Positions 7,390-14,594 of a DNA stretch of 17,264 nucleotides are shown here, in pieces. The DNA comes from Pseudomonadota bacterium. GTDB lineage: Bacteria; Pseudomonadota; Alphaproteobacteria; SMXQ01. Location: positions 1-17,264 of the forward strand of contig JADFPK010000010.1 in assembly GCA_022562375.1 (NCBI GenBank), written 5' to 3'. Made by a program: the position numbers and the translations under genes. The notes under the pieces were generated by a model. It made no database searches, was not told where the DNA came from, and saw nothing but the letters and a program-made list of their open reading frames with translations. The number at the start of each line of letters is the position of its first letter. Position 1 is the stretch's first letter.

Positions 7390-7887
7390 ATGGGTAAAAA
7401 AGCCGAGTTTTCTCCTGGTGATTTCGTCGTCTATCCGACCCATGGCGTCGGCAAGATCGTCGGCATCGAGGAACAGGAAATCTCCGGACATGAACTACAG
7501 TTGTTCGTCATCAAGTTCGAAACCGAGAAGATGACATTGCGGGTGCCGATCGAGAAGGCCAAGGTGGCCGGCCTGCGCAGGCTGAGTTCGCGCCAGCAGA
7601 TGGAGCTCGCGCTCAGCACGCTGCGCGGGCGCTCGCGGGTCAACCGCGCCATGTGGAGCCGCCGCGCACAGGAGTACGCGGCGAAGATCAACTCCGGTGA
7701 TCCGATTTCCATCGCCGAAGTGGTTCGCGACCTGCACCGCAATGCCGGCCAGCCGGACCAGTCCTACAGCGAGCGGCAGATTTATGAATCGGCGCTCGAA
7801 AGGCTGGTGCGCGAGTTGGCGGCGGTAGAGAAGATCGACCGGATCGCCGCGACCCAGCGTCTCGAAGAAATGCTGCAGGCGGCCTGA
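7390..7887 (+). CDS. carD: CarD-family RNA polymerase-binding regulator
   Basis: 165 residues. The N-terminal RNA polymerase interaction domain (about 6-60) shows the family hallmark FSPGDFVVYPTHGVGKIVGIEEQE and ends with MTLRVPIEKA. The helical C-terminal domain contains SRVNRAMWSRRAQEY (82-96), with the tryptophan that in CarD wedges into the upstream edge of the promoter bubble. CarD stabilises open complexes at housekeeping and ribosomal RNA promoters. It has its own long upstream region and is probably monocistronic or followed by the phosphatase-like gene 205 bases on. Confidence 0.97.
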   Translation: MGKKAEFSPGDFVVYPTHGVGKIVGIEEQEISGHELQLFVIKFETEKMTLRVPIEKAKVAGLRRLSSRQQMELALSTLRGRSRVNRAMWSRRAQEYAAKINSGDPISIAEVVRDLHRNAGQPDQSYSERQIYESALERLVRELAAVEKIDRIAATQRLEEMLQAA

Positions 7888-7914
7888 CCACCGGCCGGGC
7901 GGCGTGAGGCAGGT

Positions 7915-7945
7915 TTGCCGTCCGCTCCAGGGCCACTCTCATAAC
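7915..7945 (+). promoter_or_regulatory. Weak candidate promoter upstream of the PPP-like gene
   Basis: TTGCCG (7915-7920) and CATAAC (7940-7945) are separated by 19 bases, the same -35 word and spacing as at the tRNA-Arg candidate promoter. It lies about 150 bases before the start at 8093. Only the pattern supports it. Confidence 0.25.
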
Positions 7946-8092
7946 AAGGCGGGCATAGGATGGCGGGTGCCGGTAAGACAACCGGCTCCACGCTTGATCC
8001 TGGCCGGGCCGCGGTCTATTGATCCGGGGTGTCCCGGGTTCTTCGGTGATCCGGAATATTTCAATTTGGGCAGGCGGTCCGCTAGAGCATTC

Positions 8093-8893
8093 ATGCCGGG
8101 CGAAGAGATCTTTTCCACCTTGCGCCGGTCGCGCCGGATTTGGGCGGTGGCGTCGATCCATGGCGAGGCGGCGCGCCTCGACGCCATGCACAAGGAACTC
8201 TTCGAACGGCTCCGGCCGGGCGACCGCATCGTCTATCTCGGCAACTACCTCGGGCATGGCGCCGGCATCGGCGCCACCATGGACAATTTGCTGCGCTTCC
8301 GCCGCGCCGTCATCGCGCGGCCGGGCATGTTCGCCGCCGACATCGTCCATCTTCGCGGCAGCCAGGAGGAAATGTGGCAAAAGCTCCTGCAATTGCAGTT
8401 CGCGCCGAACCCGGCCGAGGTCCTGCGGTGGATGCTCGATCAGGGGGTGGGGCCGACGCTCGCCACCTATGGCGGCGATCCGTCGCAAGGCATGGCCATA
8501 TTCGGACAGGGCGCCATGGCGATCACCCGGTGGACCGGAGAATTGCGCCAAACGCTTCAACGGACCCCCGGCCATTACGCACTGCTGGTCAATTTGCGCC
8601 GCGCCGCCTTCACCGATGACGGCGCGCTTTTGTTCGTTCATGCCGGCGTCGATGTCTCCCGGCCGTTATCGGCCCAGAGCGACGCCTTGTGGTGGGGAAG
8701 CGACGGTTTCTCCAAGATCGACCGCTCCTATTCCGGTTTCAAGCGGATCGTCCGCGGCTTCGATCGTAGCCATCCGGGCGTTCAATTGACCGACTGGACG
8801 GCGAGTATCGACGGCGGCTGCGGCTTCGACGGCAAGCTCATCGCCGCCTGCTTCGATCCCGACGGCGGCGTCACCGACACCATCGAGGCCTAA
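8093..8893 (+). CDS. PPP-fold metallophosphoesterase homologue with degenerate active site
   Basis: 266 residues from the ATG at 8093; an open frame extends upstream to 7904 but that part looks non-coding. The layout follows PPP-family phosphatases, yet key positions differ. The GDxHG motif reads ASIHG (20-24), so its Asp is lost and its His kept. GDxVDRG reads GNYLGHG (50-56), and GNHE reads RGSQEE (88-93). FVHAGVDVSRPL (181-192) keeps the later His, but the GHT motif is not recognisable. The C-terminal GFDGKLIAACFDPDG is as in active members. It may bind a nucleotide or protein rather than hydrolyse phosphate. I believe related Rhodospirillales carry a similar gene beside carD, which would mean a conserved pseudo-enzyme (from memory, unverified). 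Confidence 0.75.
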   Translation: MPGEEIFSTLRRSRRIWAVASIHGEAARLDAMHKELFERLRPGDRIVYLGNYLGHGAGIGATMDNLLRFRRAVIARPGMFAADIVHLRGSQEEMWQKLLQLQFAPNPAEVLRWMLDQGVGPTLATYGGDPSQGMAIFGQGAMAITRWTGELRQTLQRTPGHYALLVNLRRAAFTDDGALLFVHAGVDVSRPLSAQSDALWWGSDGFSKIDRSYSGFKRIVRGFDRSHPGVQLTDWTASIDGGCGFDGKLIAACFDPDGGVTDTIEA

Positions 8894-8903
8894 GGTAAGC
8901 GGT

Positions 8904-8933
8904 GGGGCGTAAGGCGGCCGGCCGATGCGCCCC
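8904..8933. terminator. Hairpin between convergent genes
   Basis: GGGGCG (8904-8909) pairs with CGCCCC (8928-8933), with one or two further pairs inside and a GGCCGGCC palindrome in the loop. It lies in the 45-base gap between the convergent phosphatase-like and SNase-like genes. There is no U-run on either side, so termination would have to be weak or Rho-assisted. Confidence 0.3.
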
Positions 8934-8938
8934 TCCCC

Positions 8939-9730
8939 TCATTTCCCCAGCACCTCGATCTGTTCCGGATGGGTGGCCTCGACCAACGGCCCGTTGTAGG
9001 ATTTGAGCCAACCCCTGACCCGCACCATGCGGCCCTCGTATCGCTTCACATCGACGCCGGCCTTCCTGAACAGCCGCAAATTCTTCGGCGCGATGGAGAT
9101 GGTGAAATCGGTGCGCCAGTCCTTGCCGAAATTGAGATAGGCCCGGCCCCGCACCACGGCGACTTTGGCCACCCGTCCCTCGATGAGCTGGAAGGTGCTT
9201 AAATACCGCAGGGCGTCGCGCTGATGAATGACGTCGTAGAAGGGATCGGCCCAGATGCCGCGCCCGGCCGCCCGCGCCGCCGTTTCCAGGCCGAGCATTT
9301 CTTCGACCAGGGCGCGGTTGTCGGCGAAGCTGTAGACCCTTGCCATGCCCTGGGTGATCAACGCGCCCTGGATCCAGCGCCCCGAGCGATCGTGCAAATG
9401 GGCCAGCAGCCGGCCATGGCGATCGCTCCGGCGGCCGCCATGGGAAACGGTGAGTTCGCGCCCGAGCGCGAGGTCCGAGAGCGCCGCCTTGGCTTCGCGC
9501 GCCAGCGGCCATTCGGCGAAACCGGCCCGGCCGAGCGGCAGTTTGGGCGCCTGGATTCCGACCAGGCGGATCTCGCGGCCGTCGTCCAATATCAGCGTGT
9601 CGCCGTCGACGATCTTCTTGACGACGCCGGCGCCGGCGTGCGTCAGACCGCCGGTATCCTTCGCCGCCGCCCCATGCCCGCCGGCGAGGACGAGGAGGAG
9701 GATCAGGAAAGGGGTGAACAGGCGCGCCAT
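8939..9730 (-). CDS. Secreted thermonuclease-fold (SNase) protein
   Basis: 263 residues from the ATG at 9730, chosen because it gives a clean signal peptide (MARLFTPFLILLLVLAGG, cleavage after AAA near 23). An earlier in-frame start at 9787 would put 19 polar residues in front. The SNase OB fold spans about 34-160: VDGDTL (41-46) holds the calcium-site Asp, IRLVGIQAPK (54-63) follows the Arg-containing strand, and SDRHGR (102-107) supplies the second catalytic Arg. In staphylococcal nuclease the middle motif is RLLLVDTPE; here its Asp is Gln (Q60) and its general-base Glu is Lys (K63). A C-terminal OB-like extension (about 175-260) ends in VRVRGWLKSYNGPLVEATHPEQIEVL. Probably periplasmic and nucleic-acid binding, with doubtful nuclease activity. 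Confidence 0.87.
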   Translation of the reverse strand: MARLFTPFLILLLVLAGGHGAAAKDTGGLTHAGAGVVKKIVDGDTLILDDGREIRLVGIQAPKLPLGRAGFAEWPLAREAKAALSDLALGRELTVSHGGRRSDRHGRLLAHLHDRSGRWIQGALITQGMARVYSFADNRALVEEMLGLETAARAAGRGIWADPFYDVIHQRDALRYLSTFQLIEGRVAKVAVVRGRAYLNFGKDWRTDFTISIAPKNLRLFRKAGVDVKRYEGRMVRVRGWLKSYNGPLVEATHPEQIEVLGK

Positions 9731-9847
9731 CGCCCTATTGTAACCCCGCCCAAGCGCGCCGATGGAAGGGAAATCCGCTTTTGCCAAGAGCCGGCGGCGA
9801 ATTTATGATCGTGCCGCCGCCGAGTGTCACCCGGGAGCCGCCATTCC

Positions 9848-10837
9848 ATGCCGACCGAACTTTTCCCCAGGATCGAACCCGATGTTACCGGGCGTCTCGA
9901 GCTTGACGGTCTTCATGTCATGTATTGGGAAGTGTCCGGCAATTCGGAAGGCGTGCCGGTGGTGTTCCTGCATGGCGGCCCCGGCGCCGGCGCCACCCCC
10001 AATCACCGCCGCTTCTTCGATCCGGCCTATTACCGCATCATCATTTTCGATCAGCGCGGCGCCGGACGGTCGCGCCCGCATGGCGAGCTCGAGAACAACA
10101 CGACGGCGCATCTGATCGCCGACATGGAAAGGCTCCGCGCCCATCTCGGTGTCGAGCGCTGGCTCCTCTTCGGCGGCTCATGGGGCTCGACGCTGGCGCT
10201 CGCCTATGGCGAGGCGTATCCCGAGCGCTGCCTCGGCCTCATCCTTCGCGGCATATTCCTCTGCCGGCAAAGCGAGATCGACTGGTTCCTCGACGGCATG
10301 GGCGGGATCTTTCCCGAGGCCTGGCGCAAGTTCGCCGAATTCCTTCCCGCCGCCGAACGCGGCGATCTGCTGAGCGCCTATCACCGCAGGCTGACCGATG
10401 CCGATCCAAAGGTGCACATGCCGGCGGCGCGCGCCTGGAGCACTTACGAAGGCGCCTGCTCGACATTGCTGCCAAGCCCGGAAACCGTCGCCGAGTTCGG
10501 CAAGGACAACATGGCGCTGGGGCTCGCCCGCATCGAGGCCCATTACTTCGTCAACCGCATCTTCATGGAAGAAGGGGCGCTGCTCGACAATCTGCACAAG
10601 CTGGCGGAGCTGCCGACGGTGATCGTCCAGGGGCGCTATGACGTCGTCTGTCCCATCGTCACCGCCGACGAGCTCGTCCGGGCCTGGCCGGCGGCGGGAA
10701 CGGCGCGGCTCGAATACGTCATCGTGCCCGACGCCGGCCATGCCGCCACCGAGCCCGGCATCCTCAAAGCCCTGGTGGCGGCGACGGAAAAGTTCAAGTC
10801 ACGGCGCTCCCGCCCTGAGATCTGGGCGGCGAATTGA
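9848..10837 (+). CDS. pip: Proline iminopeptidase (alpha/beta hydrolase)
   Basis: 329-residue cytosolic peptidase that removes N-terminal proline from peptides. Visible landmarks: oxyanion-hole motif HGGPG (42-46), DQRGAGRS (68-75), nucleophile elbow GGSWGS with S111, acid D265 in GRYDVVCP, and H298 in DAGHA. This is the full catalytic triad of family S33. Length and motif spacing are normal. The ATG at 9848 has GGGAG about ten bases upstream; a GTG at 9824 would add eight residues without family support. It is divergent from the nuclease-fold gene, with a 117-base shared upstream region, and is followed by the PagL-like gene after 93 bases. Confidence 0.96.
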   Translation: MPTELFPRIEPDVTGRLELDGLHVMYWEVSGNSEGVPVVFLHGGPGAGATPNHRRFFDPAYYRIIIFDQRGAGRSRPHGELENNTTAHLIADMERLRAHLGVERWLLFGGSWGSTLALAYGEAYPERCLGLILRGIFLCRQSEIDWFLDGMGGIFPEAWRKFAEFLPAAERGDLLSAYHRRLTDADPKVHMPAARAWSTYEGACSTLLPSPETVAEFGKDNMALGLARIEAHYFVNRIFMEEGALLDNLHKLAELPTVIVQGRYDVVCPIVTADELVRAWPAAGTARLEYVIVPDAGHAATEPGILKALVAATEKFKSRRSRPEIWAAN

Positions 10838-10864
10838 ACGACGCTGGCCGCAGGCAAAAATTCT

Positions 10865-10892
10865 TTGCGGATCAATGGCCATTCCCTAAGAT
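10865..10892 (+). promoter_or_regulatory. Weak candidate promoter of the PagL-like gene
   Basis: TTGCGG (10865-10870) and TAAGAT (10887-10892) with a 16-base spacer lie just before the start at 10931. The -35 box overlaps the end of a small GCAAA-AATTC-TTTGC dyad. Support is only by pattern. Confidence 0.3.
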
Positions 10893-10930
10893 AGCGACTT
10901 TCCCTTGGCGAGTTCATCGAGGTGTCGGAG

Positions 10931-11479
10931 ATGAAAAACCGTTTGTCGGGCGCTCTGCTCGGCGCGCTGATGCTGATCGGCGCGGTGGCGGGGCCGGCGC
11001 CGGCCCAGGATCCGGATTTCCTGACCCTCGGCGCCGGGGCCTTCGACTTCAATGACGACAGCACCGCCGGGGTCGTTTCGCTCGAGTACCTGTCGGCGAA
11101 AAGACTGTTGTTTCTCCAGCCCCTTGCCGGCTTCATGGTGACCTTCGACGGCGGCGTCTACGGCTACGCCGGACTGGGGCTCGACGTCTTCTTCGGCAGA
11201 CGGATCGTCGCCACGCCGAGTTTTTCGTTCGGCTTGTACGGCGACGGCGGCGGCAAGGATCTCGGCCATGTGGTGGAGTTCCGCTCCGCCATTCAGATCG
11301 CCTATCGCTTCAACGACCGATCGCGCCTGGGCGTTATGTTCCACCATTTGTCGAACGCCGGGCTCGACGACACCAACCCCGGCGTCAACACCCTCATGCT
11401 CACTTATTCCCGGCCGCTCGGCGGATCCTCTTCACGTCAGGCGCGCCGGGCGCGGCGCCGTTCCAGGGCCAGGCGCTAG
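10931..11479 (+). CDS. PagL-like lipid A 3-O-deacylase (acyloxyacyl hydrolase family)
   Basis: 182 residues from the ATG at 10931, which has GAGG eight bases upstream. A signal peptide (MKNRLSGALLGALMLIGAVA) with likely cleavage at APA-QD indicates export. The mature part alternates like a small outer-membrane beta barrel. FHHLSNAGLDDTNPG (137-151) matches the PagL active-site signature, giving H139 and S141 as the likely His and Ser. Aligned by eye to Pseudomonas PagL, the position of the catalytic Glu is N153, so activity is uncertain. After the last strand (LMLTYSRPL) the protein continues with an Arg-rich tail of about 17 residues, unusual for a barrel, which normally ends in an aromatic residue. 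If active, it would remove the 3-position acyl chain from lipid A. Confidence 0.75.
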   Translation: MKNRLSGALLGALMLIGAVAGPAPAQDPDFLTLGAGAFDFNDDSTAGVVSLEYLSAKRLLFLQPLAGFMVTFDGGVYGYAGLGLDVFFGRRIVATPSFSFGLYGDGGGKDLGHVVEFRSAIQIAYRFNDRSRLGVMFHHLSNAGLDDTNPGVNTLMLTYSRPLGGSSSRQARRARRRSRARR

Positions 11480-11506
11480 GCGCCCGGCCCGCGCGCCGAA
11501 ACCGGT

Positions 11507-11537
11507 TTGCCGGGGCATGCGCGCCTTGTGCTATAAA
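11507..11537 (+). promoter_or_regulatory. Candidate promoter of tRNA-Arg
   Basis: TATAAA (11532-11537) lies about 25 bases before the mature tRNA 5' end. TTGCCG (11507-11512) is 19 bases upstream of it. The position relative to the tRNA fits well; the spacer is longer than usual. Confidence 0.45.
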
Positions 11538-11562
11538 GCAGGCGATCCCACATGCCCATCGC

Positions 11563-11639
11563 GCGCCCGTAGCTCAGTCGGATAGAGCACAGGATTCCTA
11601 ATCCTGGGGTCGGAGGTTCGAATCCTCTCGGGCGCGCCA
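11563..11639 (+). tRNA. tRNA-Arg (anticodon CCU)
   Basis: 77 nt with a full cloverleaf. The 7-bp acceptor GCGCCCG/CGGGCGC is perfect, the D arm is GCTC...GAGC, and the anticodon stem CAGGA/TCCTG encloses TTCCTAA with CCT at 34-36. The T arm is GGAGG-TTCGAAT-CCTCT with one G-U pair. The discriminator is G and the CCA is encoded. It reads the AGG arginine codon, which is rare in such GC-rich genomes. tRNA genes of this type are frequent integration sites for islands, and a toxin-antitoxin operon follows directly. I saw no duplicated tRNA 3' end downstream in the window, so an att pair is not demonstrated. Confidence 0.97.
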
Positions 11640-11726
11640 ATTCGCCGGGCGTACCGGCGCCCTTCCACGGGCACCGTCGACGCCGGCTGTAGCGCGCCAC
11701 ATGGATTGGTTTCGCTCCCGGCGATT

Positions 11727-12413
11727 TCAGGGCCCAGGTCCGGTCGAGAGGCGAATCGATAGCGGTTTGCGGTTGGGATCGGCGAAGACCTGTATTTCGA
11801 AATGGTCCTGCCGCTCGACGTCGAGAACCTTGGTCGGAAAAAAGCAGACGACGTTCATGCCGCCGGAGTGCCGTAGGCTGTCATAGACGATGCCGTCTCG
11901 TCCCGCCGCGCGTTGCTCCTCCCCGAAAATCTGGCTTCGATCGAAAGAGCGCCGATCATAGAGATCGGCTCTATCGGCTTGCCGGCCGCGAATATCGATG
12001 TAGTCCTCCCCGTCGAGGCGCGCGCCATATGAGCGGAACGTCATTTTTTCGCTCTGTCTTCCTTCATTGATCATTTGCCGCCGAAGATGGTGAGCGACCT
12101 CGGCGATAGCCGTCATCTCGGATAAGCTGGCATACCAGGCGTTGAGGTCCGGGCTGGAGAATCGGTTGCCGTCGGGTGGGCCATGAAGAAACGCGGCCAT
12201 GACGATGCTTGCGTTCGCACGCCCGAATGCCCACCGCGAGCGAGGCAATCGCCTCAGGCGCGCCTGAACCAGCCGGTCATTGGTCCACCCCGCCAATTCC
12301 ATGACCGCTTCCAGGTCGTCGGGCGAACTTACATTGTCGAACGCGCCCACCGGCGGGAATCGGGACGGTATCAGCCGAAAGGTTGGGCCCGGGACGGAGG
12401 CGTCATCAGGCAT
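11727..12413 (-). CDS. RES-domain toxin
   Basis: 228 residues. RES toxins degrade NAD+ in the cytosol and stop growth; the name comes from conserved Arg, Glu and Ser. Here the Arg lies in TFRLIPSRFPP (R13 or R18), the Glu in MTAIAEVAHHL (E105), and the Ser in GIVYDSLRHSGGMNVVCF (S179 or S183). NRFSSPDLNAWYASLSEMTA matches the central block of the family (G-R-F/N-x3-Y-x3-S-x2-TA-E). The start overlaps the end of the upstream antitoxin gene by eight bases, a typical translational coupling. The family is usually somewhat shorter (about 150-230). Confidence 0.88.
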   Translation of the reverse strand: MPDDASVPGPTFRLIPSRFPPVGAFDNVSSPDDLEAVMELAGWTNDRLVQARLRRLPRSRWAFGRANASIVMAAFLHGPPDGNRFSSPDLNAWYASLSEMTAIAEVAHHLRRQMINEGRQSEKMTFRSYGARLDGEDYIDIRGRQADRADLYDRRSFDRSQIFGEEQRAAGRDGIVYDSLRHSGGMNVVCFFPTKVLDVERQDHFEIQVFADPNRKPLSIRLSTGPGP

Positions 12414-12939
12414 CGATTATCTCGATGTCCTCGTCGCTCCACGCCCGATCCTCTATCGGATGCCGGGTAGGGGCGGCGAAAATACCTCCGCGCCAGCCGT
12501 CGAGGAAACGACGCACCTCGAGAATTCCCAGTTGGGTGCCCGAGAGGATGAGATCTAGGGGGCGTTGACCGCCGAATAATGGCGATGCGTTCCCCGCACG
12601 CAGCCACTGAACGCCCCGCCCGGGGTCTTCGAAAAGAATTTCGAGGTTCTTATGAATACCGAGGATCGCGGAGATGCGAAGCAGGGTATCCAGCGGCAGG
12701 GAAATATTCCGGTCGGCCTGGGCCCGGGAGACCCAGTTGTGAAATGTCGAGCGCGCGGGGCTACCGAGAACCAGGATTCGCTCCGCCGTACCCAGTCGCC
12801 AGAGCGCGGCGATATTGAGGAACGTTCGAAGGCCCGGACCGCTAAGCCGGCCACGATTCTCCGCCCTAAACGTTTCCGGCGATACGATCCCACCGGGATC
12901 AGCCGCATCGGCGTCGGATACAAAATCCATCCTAGACAT
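12406..12939 (-). CDS. Xre/MbcA/ParS-type antitoxin partner of the RES toxin
   Basis: 177 residues from the ATG at 12939. A longer frame to a TTG at 13005 would run through the operator array and is unlikely. The middle part has a helix-turn-helix character (about 53-90). The segment from LPLDTLLRISAILGIHKNLEILFED to NASPLFGGQRPLDLILSGT and ILEVRRFLDGWRGG is the C-terminal toxin-binding domain (DUF2384) of RES-linked antitoxins. It neutralises the RES protein by capping its active site and represses the operon. The C-terminus (IEDRAWSDEDIEIIDA) is acidic. The antitoxin-first order and eight-base overlap with the toxin are standard. Confidence 0.87.
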   Translation of the reverse strand: MSRMDFVSDADAADPGGIVSPETFRAENRGRLSGPGLRTFLNIAALWRLGTAERILVLGSPARSTFHNWVSRAQADRNISLPLDTLLRISAILGIHKNLEILFEDPGRGVQWLRAGNASPLFGGQRPLDLILSGTQLGILEVRRFLDGWRGGIFAAPTRHPIEDRAWSDEDIEIIDA

Positions 12940-12960
12940 CGGGCAGGCCCACCTTCTGTT

Positions 12961-13026
12961 GTCCAGTTTTGGACTAGATATCCAAATATGGACAACTATG
13001 GACAAATGTCAAGCCTATTTTTGGAC
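12961..13026 (-). promoter_or_regulatory. Operator array of the RES/Xre operon
   Basis: Repeated TGGAC half-sites. The dyads are GTCCA-GTTT-TGGAC (12961-12974) and TCCA-AATA-TGGA (12981-12992), with centres 19 bases apart. TATGGACAA occurs twice, at 12987-12995 and 12997-13005, exactly 10 bases apart. GACA-AA-TGTC spans 13001-13010, and a last TTTTGGAC lies at 13019-13026. The array begins 22 bases upstream of the antitoxin start. It is the likely site of autorepression by the antitoxin complex. A small separate dyad, GCATC-TT-GATGC (13071-13082), lies nearer the divergent MmgE/PrpD gene. Confidence 0.7.
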
Positions 13027-13148
13027 CCGCCTTCGTCTGATGCCCATTCCGATCCCCCTCGGCTGGAAATGCATCTTGATGCGTAATAAGGTCTCCCGGC
13101 ACCCGGCGGACTTCTTGATCAACCAACGCCGGGGTCGAGGGAGTAGAC

Positions 13149-14543
13149 ATGTCCAATACCGAGCACATCGTCGATTTCGTCACCAACGCCAGGATGGAGG
13201 ACGCGCCGGCGTCGGCGCCGGTGGCGGCCGGGCTCGGCATCTTCGATTGCGTCGGCGTGGCGCTGGCCGGCGCCCACCAGCCGGCCGGGCGGATCGGCGC
13301 CGAGTGGGCGCGCAATTTCGCCGGCTCGCCCAAATCGACCGTCTGGGGGCATGATTTCAAGACCTCGCCCCACGACGCGGCGCTGGTCAACGGCACCGCC
13401 GCCCATGCGCTCGATTTCGATGACGTGACCTGGGGGCTGATCGGCCATCCCAGCGTCTCGCTCATCGCCTCGTTGTTGCCGTTGGGCGAAGCGATCGGGG
13501 CGTCGGGGCGCGACGTGCTCCACGCCTACATGGTGGGCTTCGAGGTGATGGCGAAGATCGGGCGCACCACCCAGCCCGAGCACTCGCTCATCGGCGGCTG
13601 GCACGCGACCAGCACCATCGGCGGCTTCGGCGCGGCGGCGGCGTGTTGCAAGCTTCTCGGGCTGTCGGGCGATGAGACCGCCCGGGCGCTCGGCATGATC
13701 GGGTCGATGACCAGCGGCAACGTGATTAATTTCGGCACCATGACCAAGCCCTTCCACGCCGGCCTGGCGGCGAGGAACGCCGTCGAGGCGGCCCAGTGGA
13801 GCCAACTCGGCTTCACCGCCAACCGGGAGCCCTTCGACGGGCCGAGGAGCTTCAACAACACCTATTCCCGCGACCTGCCGGCCGACATGGCGCCCCTGGC
13901 CGAGTTGGGAAAGGTCTATGAGCTCGATGTCAGGGGGGTGGTGATCAAGCCCTACCCCTGCGGCGTCGCCTCGCACCCGGCGATCGACGCGGCGATCGAG
14001 ATGCGCGAGGAGGAAGGGGTCAGGGCCGAGGACGTCGAGCGCATCGAGATCGGCGTCACGCGCTACACCTACGACAAGCTTTCCTACGCCCAGCCCGGCA
14101 CCGCGCTCGAGGGCAAGTTCTCCATGGCCTATCCGGTCGCCCGGGCGCTGATCGACGGCGCCGTGACGCTGGCGGCCTTCACCGACGAGGCGGTCAAGGA
14201 CGAGGGCGTCGTCGCCCTGATCGGGCGCATGGAGATGTATGAGGACGCCGAGATCGAACGCGACTGGCAGGGCGGCAGCCGGCCGTGCCGGGTGCGCCTC
14301 CACCTCAAGGGGGGACGCACGCTCGAGAAGCTGGTCAAGATATCGAAGGGCAACCCGGAGATCCCGCTGAGCCAGGAGGAACTCCGGGCCAAGTTCCGCG
14401 ACTGCGCTCGGGCGAGCCTCGATGACGACGCCATCGAGCGCGCCATCGACATGCTGGAGAATCTCGATCGGCTTGCCTCGATAACGGCGCTGACGGAGGT
14501 ACTGGCGGGAAGCGCCGGGGCCGCGGCCAGGGCCTCCGCTTGA
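13149..14543 (+). CDS. MmgE/PrpD-family protein
   Basis: 464 residues, the normal length for a family that includes 2-methylcitrate dehydratase and cis-aconitate decarboxylase. Typical blocks are the N-terminal helix with GIFDCVGVALAGA, AALVNGTAAHALDFDDV (about 78-94), GFEVMAKIGR, GWHATSTIGGFGAAAA (about 148-163), MTKPFHAGLAARNAV and KPYPCGVASHPAIDAA. The exact substrate cannot be told from sequence. The distance from prp genes and the linkage to an amidohydrolase argue against propionate metabolism and for a carboxylic-acid side pathway. GAGGGAG lies about six bases before the ATG. The next gene follows after 51 bases in the same direction. Confidence 0.93.
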   Translation: MSNTEHIVDFVTNARMEDAPASAPVAAGLGIFDCVGVALAGAHQPAGRIGAEWARNFAGSPKSTVWGHDFKTSPHDAALVNGTAAHALDFDDVTWGLIGHPSVSLIASLLPLGEAIGASGRDVLHAYMVGFEVMAKIGRTTQPEHSLIGGWHATSTIGGFGAAAACCKLLGLSGDETARALGMIGSMTSGNVINFGTMTKPFHAGLAARNAVEAAQWSQLGFTANREPFDGPRSFNNTYSRDLPADMAPLAELGKVYELDVRGVVIKPYPCGVASHPAIDAAIEMREEEGVRAEDVERIEIGVTRYTYDKLSYAQPGTALEGKFSMAYPVARALIDGAVTLAAFTDEAVKDEGVVALIGRMEMYEDAEIERDWQGGSRPCRVRLHLKGGRTLEKLVKISKGNPEIPLSQEELRAKFRDCARASLDDDAIERAIDMLENLDRLASITALTEVLAGSAGAAARASA

Positions 14544-14594
14544 AGGCCCGATTGTCACCGGACCGCAAACAGGCCTGAGCCCGAACCGCTTGCC

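Noticed and set aside
12940..13005. Longer antitoxin with a TTG start at 13005
   Set aside because: The extra 22 codons run through the operator array, and the ATG at 12939 gives a sensible N-terminus.
11563..13148. Complete integrated island bounded by tRNA att repeats
   Set aside because: No second copy of the tRNA 3' end and no integrase were found in the window.
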